DNA of 64,000 nt from a virus: positions 1 through 64,000 of IMG/VR virus record IMGVR_UViG_3300047560_000921; one strand, written 5' to 3'. A program made the position numbers and the translations under genes. Position 1 is the first letter of the stretch, and every line of letters begins with the position of its first letter. Positions 7,134 to 13,780 of the stretch are shown here, in pieces. Below the pieces are notes generated by a model. The model was not told the DNA's origin. It made no database searches and saw only the letters and a program-made list of their open reading frames with translations.

Positions 7134-8690
7134 TTATAGTACACCAATTGGCATTGGCATTATCAAGTCAGGATTGTGCCCAGATTTGTCTGTTAACGCT
7201 TCAAATAAACGCTCATCGTAGTTACTTAGGTACTGAATAACCCTTGTAGCTAATAGTAGCGCACTAACCAAGTCGTCAGTTTCACCTTCTTTAGCTTCAA
7301 AACTTACACCCTTGGCCACAAACGTTTTTAGCTCTCGTACCAAGTTCTTGCTCTTAGGAACAAGTTTATCTGTCTCAATCCAATGCTTTAACTTAGCACA
7401 GGCTGCAATCTTACTCTTGTTAGTAGTTGTGAAACCCCTGCGTTTATTACCTGGTTCACTTACAAAACTTCCTGCAATGTTTTCTTCACCAAATTCACTA
7501 ATAGCCATTAGTGCGGCTTCCCCTAGTGTGTTGTTTTCTACACTCCAGAACAGCTCGGATTTTTTACTGCCCTTTTTAACTTCATGATCAATGTATGCTA
7601 GTATACTTTGTACAATTCTTAATTGACCTCTGATGTCTGTTTTATTATGTTGCCATTCTGCTATTTGGAACATACTAGGTAATTCAATAACTTGAATAGC
7701 GGCATTGTCGCCACCTGTACCCAAGCTAGGATCCCAGCCTAGGATATAACTGCTGTTAGGGTCAACGTGTTTATAGTAACGAACTTGTCCTGCTTTGAGC
7801 AAGGGATCGTCTCCGTGCATAGTAAACAGTTTAAGACTGTTAATTAATGTTTCATCGTATACAACGAATTCACATAAGTGCTCGCGACGGAATCGTTCTT
7901 CGCCAATCTTGTTACGTTCTGCATCTGCCCATACTTGGTCGCGTTCTGGGTGTGCATCCCATATAAACTTAATGCTCTTAAATCCGTTAACACCAATACC
8001 AGTGTCGTTACCGTACTCGTCAGTGGTCTTACATGCCTGGCGCCAAATTTGAGCAAACTGGTCATCATCTTGGTTAGGTGTGCTTGTAATAATACACTTA
8101 CCACCTGTAGACAGTGTCGGGCTCAATGACGTCCAGAATTCGCTGGCAATGCGTGGCGGAACGAACGCAAATTCGTCCAAGTAAACTAATGTTAACGACA
8201 TACCACGACCAGTGTTTTCTGTTGTTGTAGCACTTACAATACGCGATCCGTTATCAAATTCGATACTACCCTTGTTGTAGCTAGTTACACCTGCACGTAA
8301 AAAGTTAGGTAAACTTTCATACATGAAACGAATACGTTGCATAATTTCCTGGCTACCAGTATGCTTGTGCGCGGCAATAAGAATAGTACTGTCCGGTTTA
8401 AACATTGCAAACCATAACAAGTATCCGCCTGCACATGTGGACTTACCCATCTGACGTCCTAGCATGTTAATGCTATAACGGTTTTCATGGTAACATTTTA
8501 ACAAGTCGATTTGATAGTCAAACAAATCAAACTTAACACGGCCTTTAGTAGGGTGTTGAATATATGCATGTGTGGTTAAAAAGTAAACAGGGTCGTCTGC
8601 ACATCTAACAAGTTCTTCAATTTGTTCGTGTGTATATTGTTCCTGTTGATAGGGCTTTTTAACTAATACGTTTTCTTGAGGTTGTGCCAT
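7134..8690 (-). CDS. 17: gp17 terminase large subunit
   Basis: The DNA-packaging motor ATPase and headful nuclease. At 518 aa it is shorter than T4 gp17 (610 aa). Walker A is GRQMGKST (78-85). Walker B is LTLVYLDEFAF. Motif III is CIITSTPNQ. The C-terminal RNase H-like nuclease starts with YILGWDPSLGTGGDNAAIQV, and further acidic residues are in WSVENNTLGEA and EGETDDLVSALLLA. It docks on the gp20 portal with gp16, both encoded here. A GTTAAATA box precedes the ATG by eight bases with no evident ribosome site. Confidence 0.95.
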   Translation of the reverse strand: MAQPQENVLVKKPYQQEQYTHEQIEELVRCADDPVYFLTTHAYIQHPTKGRVKFDLFDYQIDLLKCYHENRYSINMLGRQMGKSTCAGGYLLWFAMFKPDSTILIAAHKHTGSQEIMQRIRFMYESLPNFLRAGVTSYNKGSIEFDNGSRIVSATTTENTGRGMSLTLVYLDEFAFVPPRIASEFWTSLSPTLSTGGKCIITSTPNQDDDQFAQIWRQACKTTDEYGNDTGIGVNGFKSIKFIWDAHPERDQVWADAERNKIGEERFRREHLCEFVVYDETLINSLKLFTMHGDDPLLKAGQVRYYKHVDPNSSYILGWDPSLGTGGDNAAIQVIELPSMFQIAEWQHNKTDIRGQLRIVQSILAYIDHEVKKGSKKSELFWSVENNTLGEAALMAISEFGEENIAGSFVSEPGNKRRGFTTTNKSKIAACAKLKHWIETDKLVPKSKNLVRELKTFVAKGVSFEAKEGETDDLVSALLLATRVIQYLSNYDERLFEALTDKSGHNPDLIMPMPIGVL

Positions 8691-8698
8691 TATGTAAG

Positions 8699-8706
8699 TA
8701 TTTAAC
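8699..8706 (-). promoter_or_regulatory. possible late promoter box GTTAAATA
   Basis: It retains the TAAATA core and ends eight bases before the terminase ATG, implying a leader of at most a few bases. Weaker than the NATAAATA sites. Confidence 0.4.
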
Positions 8707-8722
8707 CTTTTTCACAGATAAG

Positions 8723-8743
8723 AAAAGGTGCCAAGCACCTTTT
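8723..8743 (-). terminator. intrinsic terminator
   Basis: A 9-bp perfect stem (AAAAGGTGC/GCACCTTTT) with a 3-base loop follows the stop of the 323-aa gene at 8759. On the minus strand it ends in TTTTCTTAT. It separates the prohead-protein genes from the terminase. Confidence 0.75.
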
Positions 8744-8758
8744 CCATGTTTTAAAAAA

Positions 8759-9730
8759 TTACTTTAAACCTGCTAGTTTACGCATGTATGCCAATTGTTC
8801 TGCTGATTCGTTAGTCTTAGATTTCTTGTCTTTGATAGCTTTCTTCATAGGTTCTTTCTTGTCTCCGTCTTTATCAACGTCAAGGAAGTCTGGTTTAGAT
8901 TTAGCTTCTTTTACTTTATCTTTGCTTTCTGGTTTCTTACCTGTTTGCGGTACGCCTGATTTCTTTTGTAGGTCTTTGATTAATTCTTCATCGTCGCCAT
9001 GGCCTAGTGTATCTAAAGCCTTTTTACCAAATGCTTTAACTTTGTCCATAACGCCTTCGTTGGCCTTAAATTTCTTATAGCTTTCCATCATTGATTCAAA
9101 GGCCAATGGGTTGTCTCCTTGGCCTGGAGCTTTGTTTTGTCCGTAGTTCTTATTGCCTTCGCCTGTGCCAGCGGCACTTTGGTCAGCAATGTCACCATGA
9201 CTACGAGCTTGTCCGTCAGAACCTGCAGGAGTGTTACCCCAGTCGCCAGATTCTTCAACTTCGTCGTCTTCTTCGTCTTGGTCATCGTGCTCGGCTGCTT
9301 CTTCGTCATCAGTTTCGTGTTCTTCGTGGTCGTCGCCCATTTCAACATCGCCAGCATCAATAGTACCTAGTACTTCAACACCCACTGGTTCGTCGTGTGC
9401 AGGTTCGCCGCCCATACCAGGCAGGCCCAGACCCGTCAATTCGCCACTACCGTAACCAATGTCAGTAGCTGGCTCAACAGAGTGTGAACCAACTTCAACG
9501 CCGCCCAACTTCATCATATGAATAATGTCTTCAGGGTTAGTTGTACTAACTGTAACTGTTTTGTCGTTAGTTGTGATTGTTAAGTTATAACGATCTTCTT
9601 GTTGTTGCTGTAAAGGAGCTTGCCAATCCATTCCGCACTCTTTAAGAGCAGATTCGTTGATTTTAACTTTAGCGTTGCGTAAGATGCTAGTTACTTCTTC
9701 GCCTACTGTTTTGTTGTCTTTAAATGCCAT
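8759..9730 (-). CDS. acidic prohead core/scaffold-like protein
   Basis: 323 aa. The N-terminal 90 residues form a small globular region (YNLTITTNDKTVTVSTTNPEDIIHMMKLGG). A long, very acidic middle follows (DDHEEHETDDEEAAEHDDQD) with Gly/Asn/Gln-rich linkers. The C-terminal 120 residues are Lys-rich and helical, ending EQLAYMRKLAGLK. That last motif also ends the gp22 scaffold (ALRKLAGL), suggesting that both dock the same shell partner. Composition resembles the prohead core proteins of T4-like phages. Function is inferred from tail motif, composition and neighbours. Confidence 0.6.
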   Translation of the reverse strand: MAFKDNKTVGEEVTSILRNAKVKINESALKECGMDWQAPLQQQQEDRYNLTITTNDKTVTVSTTNPEDIIHMMKLGGVEVGSHSVEPATDIGYGSGELTGLGLPGMGGEPAHDEPVGVEVLGTIDAGDVEMGDDHEEHETDDEEAAEHDDQDEEDDEVEESGDWGNTPAGSDGQARSHGDIADQSAAGTGEGNKNYGQNKAPGQGDNPLAFESMMESYKKFKANEGVMDKVKAFGKKALDTLGHGDDEELIKDLQKKSGVPQTGKKPESKDKVKEAKSKPDFLDVDKDGDKKEPMKKAIKDKKSKTNESAEQLAYMRKLAGLK

Positions 9731-9731
9731 A

Positions 9732-10331
9732 TTATCTTCCTAGTTTCATTGGATCAGGGATTGTATTTCTACCGCTGATTGGACTTAATGATTTCTCTTG
9801 CTTTTGAGGCTTAGAAGGTTTAACTTCAGACTTCTTAGCAAACTCTTGCTTGCGCTTCTGTCCAGCTAAGTCCTTTAAGAAGCTTGCATTAAAGTCATCA
9901 CCAAATGCAGGCTTTGTTTTTGTTTTTTCGATTTCAGAGTAGTCCTCGTCTGTTAAACGTGCTACATACTCTTCTTCTGCTTCTTCTTGTTGATCCACTT
10001 CGTCTTCACGTGGAACATCTGGGTTACGTACTCGAACTAGGCTAGGATCCGCACATAACAAATCACATAGTTCTTGCTTAATAGTTTCGTAACTTACAGG
10101 AAGTGCTGTTACAGCATCAATCAAGTAAATCTCATATCCCTTGTATTCTGGGAAATCTGTAGGTTGGCTTTGTAGCATTAAACGTGCTACATCGCTTACA
10201 TCCTTTACATCATACTTCTTAAGGTGACGTTCTAGCGTTGCCATTTGGTCTTTGCTAGGTTCAAACGCCAGTTTGATGCGGATTTTATAATCTTTTTGGT
10301 TAGCTTCAATGTATTCTAATAGGGTCTTCAT
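9732..10331 (-). CDS. structural/prohead-associated protein, 199 aa
   Basis: Starts MKTLLEYIEANQKDY, similar in pattern to T4 capsid-targeting sequences. It continues with a compact domain (YKIRIKLAFEPSKDQMATLERHLKKYDVKDVSDV; EYKGYEIYLIDAVTALPVSYETIKQEL). The C-terminal 80 residues are charged and low in complexity. A GATAAATA late box lies 20 bases upstream with a CGGAG ribosome site. It sits between gp16 and the acidic core protein; I infer a head-interior role. Confidence 0.55.
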   Translation of the reverse strand: MKTLLEYIEANQKDYKIRIKLAFEPSKDQMATLERHLKKYDVKDVSDVARLMLQSQPTDFPEYKGYEIYLIDAVTALPVSYETIKQELCDLLCADPSLVRVRNPDVPREDEVDQQEEAEEEYVARLTDEDYSEIEKTKTKPAFGDDFNASFLKDLAGQKRKQEFAKKSEVKPSKPQKQEKSLSPISGRNTIPDPMKLGR

Positions 10332-10349
10332 TGCATAATCTCCGATGTA

Positions 10350-10910
10350 TTATTTATCGTTTTTGATTTGATTGACAATACCTTGAAGAAGCGCATTACG
10401 GTCCGTAACAATATAGCCTTCTCCTTCAACGATCCCAGCTGGGGTATCGGGTGCTTTGCCGCTTTGGAACTTGTCTTTGTCTAGCTGTAGCTTGCTGGCT
10501 TTAAGTTGAAGTTCAATCCTACGTAGTTTTGCATCTAGTTTGCTGTTCTTTGCAGATATGGCGTTGCTCATCATTTTACTGGCTACGTCAAATATCATAC
10601 CAGCATTTCTATCGTCTACGTTCATACCTAAGTCTACCAAGCGGTCATATGTTTCCATGGCTTTCTTGGCATACTCGTCTAAGTCTGCATCTGTACTGTC
10701 TACATCTTTAACTTGAGGCAATGCACGTTCAATCTTTTCAGCTAAGTCTAAGGTTGCTTTCAATTGTTCCTGGGGTACGATGTCGGTACCAGTTGTAATT
10801 TCTTCTTCAACATCTGCATCCTGCTTGGCAAGATCCCAGTCGGGGTCTTGTGTGTTAATCGTTGCATCATTTGGAGGGAGTCCAAATAACTCTTCAAGTT
10901 TGCGTGTCAT
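10350..10910 (-). CDS. 16: gp16 terminase small subunit
   Basis: 186 aa, close to T4 gp16 (164 aa). It recognises viral DNA and stimulates gp17. The recognisable core is YDRLVDLGMNVDDRNAGMIF followed by ASKMMSNAISAKNSKLDAKL, the central helical oligomerisation region of gp16. A long helix (RRIELQLKASKLQLDKDKF) follows. It overlaps gp4 by four bases. It is unusual only in being separated from gp17 by two prohead-type genes. Confidence 0.88.
   Translation of the reverse strand: MTRKLEELFGLPPNDATINTQDPDWDLAKQDADVEEEITTGTDIVPQEQLKATLDLAEKIERALPQVKDVDSTDADLDEYAKKAMETYDRLVDLGMNVDDRNAGMIFDVASKMMSNAISAKNSKLDAKLRRIELQLKASKLQLDKDKFQSGKAPDTPAGIVEGEGYIVTDRNALLQGIVNQIKNDK
10351..10358 (-). promoter_or_regulatory. 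late promoter box GATAAATA
   Basis: It lies at the very end of gp16 and 20 bases before ATG 10331, with a ribosome site (CGGAG) in the short leader. It would start a late transcript for the two prohead-type genes. Confidence 0.6.
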
Positions 10911-11350
10911 TTTTTCTTCTGTCCCATTCTGTTGTAAATGTCTTCCTCAGTGACTACCCTGAACACTGCGCCGTGTTTGCGGCACCATGCTTTACAGGCT
11001 TCCCACTTTGCCATATTTAAGACCACTGCCGCCTTTTGTTGTTGACTACGTGCTTCTTCTAATCTAGCTTGGCCGCGTGGCTTAATTTCAATTACTTCTG
11101 TTGTTTTTTGGCCTTGTGGATTTTGATACATGATGACAAAATCTGGAACATAGAATGTTGGTTTGCCAGTAAAAGGATTAATATAAGGTATACGTAAACT
11201 TTCGCTGGCCCAGTTGATAATACCAGGATGGTTATCGCAGAAACGCATAAAAGTTAATTCCCATCCACTGCGATATTTAGGCGTGCTGTTGCCTATGTAT
11301 TTGTCTGGGTTTTGTACTGTGTATCTACCCTGTCTGTAATTTGCTGCCAT
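10907..11350 (-). CDS. 4: gp4 head completion protein
   Basis: 147 aa, matching T4 gp4 (150 aa). It carries the gp4 pattern: YRQGRYTVQNPDKYIG, YRSGWELTFMRFCDNHPGI, NWASESLRIPYINPFTGKP and FYVPDFVIMYQ, then TEVIEIKPRGQ. The spacing E (GWEL), PDF and EIK is that of a PD-(D/E)XK-like nuclease core. In T4, gp4 is needed to finish the filled head before tail joining. It overlaps neighbours on both sides by a few bases. Confidence 0.88.
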   Translation of the reverse strand: MAANYRQGRYTVQNPDKYIGNSTPKYRSGWELTFMRFCDNHPGIINWASESLRIPYINPFTGKPTFYVPDFVIMYQNPQGQKTTEVIEIKPRGQARLEEARSQQQKAAVVLNMAKWEACKAWCRKHGAVFRVVTEEDIYNRMGQKKK

Positions 11351-11667
11351 TAAACTATTGCACGAGAAATGAACTTATTAGTCTTAGCCAAATTCTCGAC
11401 TCCTAATTTGTTGCCTGCTCCACGCAATAAATTCAACTGGTCTATTAATTGTTGGTCAATGTTTAATCCGTTAGCAGAAATCTTTGCAAGGATAGCATTG
11501 TATGGTTGTTGTGTAATATTTGCAATCAACAATACTTCATAGGCTAGAACACGAGCAATGTTAGGTGTAATACCTTTACGCTCTAAGTTAGCTGTTACAA
11601 TATCGTATGTTTGTTGATTGATAGCATAATTTAAAGGGCTATCACCGGTAATAGTTGACGCTACCAT
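11350..11667 (-). CDS. hypothetical protein, 105 aa
   Basis: Encoded between the tail-tube-type gene at 11669 and gp4, abutting both. The sequence is helical and fairly hydrophobic (IARVLAYEVLLIANITQQPYNAILAKI). No catalytic motif. It could be a small tail or head-completion component given its coupling to gp4, but no family is recognised. Confidence 0.65.
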   Translation of the reverse strand: MVASTITGDSPLNYAINQQTYDIVTANLERKGITPNIARVLAYEVLLIANITQQPYNAILAKISANGLNIDQQLIDQLNLLRGAGNKLGVENLAKTNKFISRAIV

Positions 11668-11668
11668 A

Positions 11669-13018
11669 TTAACCCAATCTTATAAATTTTTGCAATGAAC
11701 TCATGTTTGCCAAGTTAGTAACAGAGCCAACGTCTACACCGTTAGCGGCTGCTTTGTCTAATGTTGCTTGTTCGTATTGGCTAGCTTGTTGATTAATTTT
11801 ACTGTCAGATGTTTCGCTACCAAATGCTTTACCGCCAAGGCCACTAATAGGAGGTAATTGCTTGGCTAAGGTAACTGCAACGCCTGCGGCTGCAATAGGA
11901 TTCTTTAACAGTCCGCCAACACCTTGTTGTTTAACCATAGATGCTACGCTCAGTGCTGCCGCAATAGTTGTAGGGTTAATAGCTTTGCCTACCCCAATGT
12001 TGCCGCCGCCTAACTTGTCGATGGCCGAACTACCTGCACTAACGATGTTATTCTTTAAGTTGCTAATCTTATCACCAATTTGTTCTGCTAGGTTAGCAGG
12101 AGGTTTGTTACCTGGGCCAGTAATAGCATCACCAGACGCTCCAGTCGTCCAACCTGGTTCTTGTTCGTCCATGCCAGCTTCGCCCTGTGCATCCCAACGT
12201 TCTTCAGGAGGAAAACCTGCAAGTTCGTCACTGCTTGCATTGGGACTGTCGCCACCAAACTCATTGGCTGCACTGTTTGAGTTAGCATACTGTGCTTGAT
12301 CTTCGTGCATAGTAGTTGGACGAAATACTACGCTTTCATACTGAATTGTAATAGTCCATGTTACTGGGCTACCGGTGTCAGTATAATCTAATGTATCGTG
12401 CTGTACTGCGGTAATCTTAGGGTTGATTAATAATGTCTGGTCAACCCAGCCGCCGTACTCCCTATTAACAACCATAGTGATGAAGAAATTGTTATTTGCA
12501 TCATCGACACTAGCATAGCCGTATTCGCCCTTAAACTCCAAACTCAATTGGTCAGGGTTCATGGCATTAAAGCCAGTATCGTTAAAGTTGTTAGGGAAAT
12601 AATATTCCATGTACGCCATTAACAATGCTTGGAATGCATTGTCAATAGTGTCAAAGAATTTAACTTGAACTTGTTGCCACTCTACTTTAGTGTGGACTAA
12701 TCTATGCTTATTGTATTGATTTAAACTTTGTGTACTAACGTTCCATGTTGGCAAGTCTACGCTTTGCGCTCTAAGGGTTAGTTCACTTAATAATTCACTG
12801 ACTTTGTCTGATCCTATTTTATTAGCCAATAGGTCAGTAGCACCTGGACTTAGCTCAAAGCCAACAGTCCAGTTGTGTTTAAGTCTTGGGATCCTACCGA
12901 ATTTGATCCAGTTAGTGCTAGACAGATCTTTATCACGAGATTCCGGGGTTTGGTTATTCCCCGGAACATAGTAACCAAATGCGTAGTGAGGATCTTGTTT
13001 AAGCTCGTAATCAGCCAT
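11669..13018 (-). CDS. second tail-tube-fold protein, 449 aa
   Basis: The first 245 residues look like a tail-tube fold. RLKHNWTVGFELSPGATDLL, then NVSTQSLNQYNKHRLVHTKV, EWQQVQVKFFDTIDNAF and PVTWTITIQYESVVF are beta-rich and arranged as in gp19/gp54-type tube proteins. The last 200 residues are Gly/Asn/Ala-rich with hydrophobic helices (KAINPTTIAAALSVASMVKQ). The gene overlaps gp19 by eight bases. Candidates are a tube initiator/terminator (gp54-like) or an accessory tube protein; I favour a tail-tube paralogue. Confidence 0.6.
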   Translation of the reverse strand: MADYELKQDPHYAFGYYVPGNNQTPESRDKDLSSTNWIKFGRIPRLKHNWTVGFELSPGATDLLANKIGSDKVSELLSELTLRAQSVDLPTWNVSTQSLNQYNKHRLVHTKVEWQQVQVKFFDTIDNAFQALLMAYMEYYFPNNFNDTGFNAMNPDQLSLEFKGEYGYASVDDANNNFFITMVVNREYGGWVDQTLLINPKITAVQHDTLDYTDTGSPVTWTITIQYESVVFRPTTMHEDQAQYANSNSAANEFGGDSPNASSDELAGFPPEERWDAQGEAGMDEQEPGWTTGASGDAITGPGNKPPANLAEQIGDKISNLKNNIVSAGSSAIDKLGGGNIGVGKAINPTTIAAALSVASMVKQQGVGGLLKNPIAAAGVAVTLAKQLPPISGLGGKAFGSETSDSKINQQASQYEQATLDKAAANGVDVGSVTNLANMSSLQKFIRLG

Positions 13019-13643
13019 TTGTTGCAGACGAACCTGTAGTACGTAGTGATGGGCCTAAACCTAGTTCGCCCAATTGGCCTGGTAGGTTTGGAACAACTGC
13101 GTTACCAATTTGGTAATCAGCCGCATCGTACTGTACAGTCATCTGAATTGTAACGGCGTCGCTTGCGCTATAATCCATGTCGCCGAACTGAACGTCTTGC
13201 AAGAAGCAACCATTCAAGCTCCATGTATCGATAACACCAGTAACATCATCTTGACTTCCATCAAGAGTTTGAATTAGCATACCGAACTTATAGTTAGCGC
13301 CAGCTAATGGACCGCTTTGGTTAGCGTGATCCATTTGACGACCTAGTTGTGCAGAAATCAAACTTGTTACACTGTTGCTTACATCGTCACGAACTGTGAT
13401 GCTAATTGGGCTCCAGCTGTGCTTACCTGCAACATAGATTTTACTGTTGTAAACGTCTAGTTCAACTGCTTGGTGTTGTAGTTGTGGACGACCAACACTT
13501 ACAATTTGACTTGTGAATGTATTTGCGCCTGGCATTAAGCCGTTACCTGCACCAATAAAGACTACACGAAATCTATATTTTAGTTTAGGCATTAGGAGAG
13601 GTGTATCGCCACCTGGAACTCCGAATTTTGATAATTGTGCCAT
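13011..13643 (-). CDS. 19: gp19 tail tube protein
   Basis: 210 aa (T4 gp19, 163 aa). It forms the stacked hexameric inner tube inside the gp18 sheath. Supporting pattern: KYRFRVVFIGAGN, ITVRDDVSNSVTSLISAQLG, FGMLIQTLDGSQ and WSLNGCFLQDVQFGDMDYSA, then VTIQMTVQYDAADY, the usual final strand of tail-tube proteins. A strong AAGGAG site precedes the ATG. It lies directly downstream of the sheath gene, as in T4, but behind a terminator and its own late box. Confidence 0.88.
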   Translation of the reverse strand: MAQLSKFGVPGGDTPLLMPKLKYRFRVVFIGAGNGLMPGANTFTSQIVSVGRPQLQHQAVELDVYNSKIYVAGKHSWSPISITVRDDVSNSVTSLISAQLGRQMDHANQSGPLAGANYKFGMLIQTLDGSQDDVTGVIDTWSLNGCFLQDVQFGDMDYSASDAVTIQMTVQYDAADYQIGNAVVPNLPGQLGELGLGPSLRTTGSSATNG

Positions 13644-13673
13644 GTTATAATAACTCCTTTACGGACATACATC

Positions 13674-13681
13674 TATTTAGC
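13674..13681 (-). promoter_or_regulatory. late promoter box GCTAAATA
   Basis: Variant late box with the TAAATA core, 30 bases before the gp19 ATG and downstream of the sheath terminator, as needed for independent high-level tube expression. Confidence 0.5.
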
Positions 13682-13713
13682 CAAAAAGCCAGTAGAAAAT
13701 TAAGTACATATAG

Positions 13714-13740
13714 AAAAAGCCAGGATTTCTCCTGGCTTTT
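13714..13740 (-). terminator. intrinsic terminator after the sheath gene
   Basis: Near-perfect stem AAAAGCCAGGA/TCCTGGCTTTT with a short loop, followed on the minus strand by a T run. The stem is symmetric, so it could also work in the other direction. Confidence 0.85.
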
Positions 13741-13780
13741 AATGCCTATTACTAGGCGCTTCCCATCCCACGGGTTGTTT

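Noticed and set aside
5825-7147. TTG start at 7147 for the 431-aa protein
   Set aside because: It would lie upstream of the GATAAATA late box and inside the terminase end; ATG 7120 fits better.
9091-9455. Several overlapping ORFs in the acidic region of the 323-aa gene
   Set aside because: They are frame shadows of a Glu/Asp-rich repeat region.
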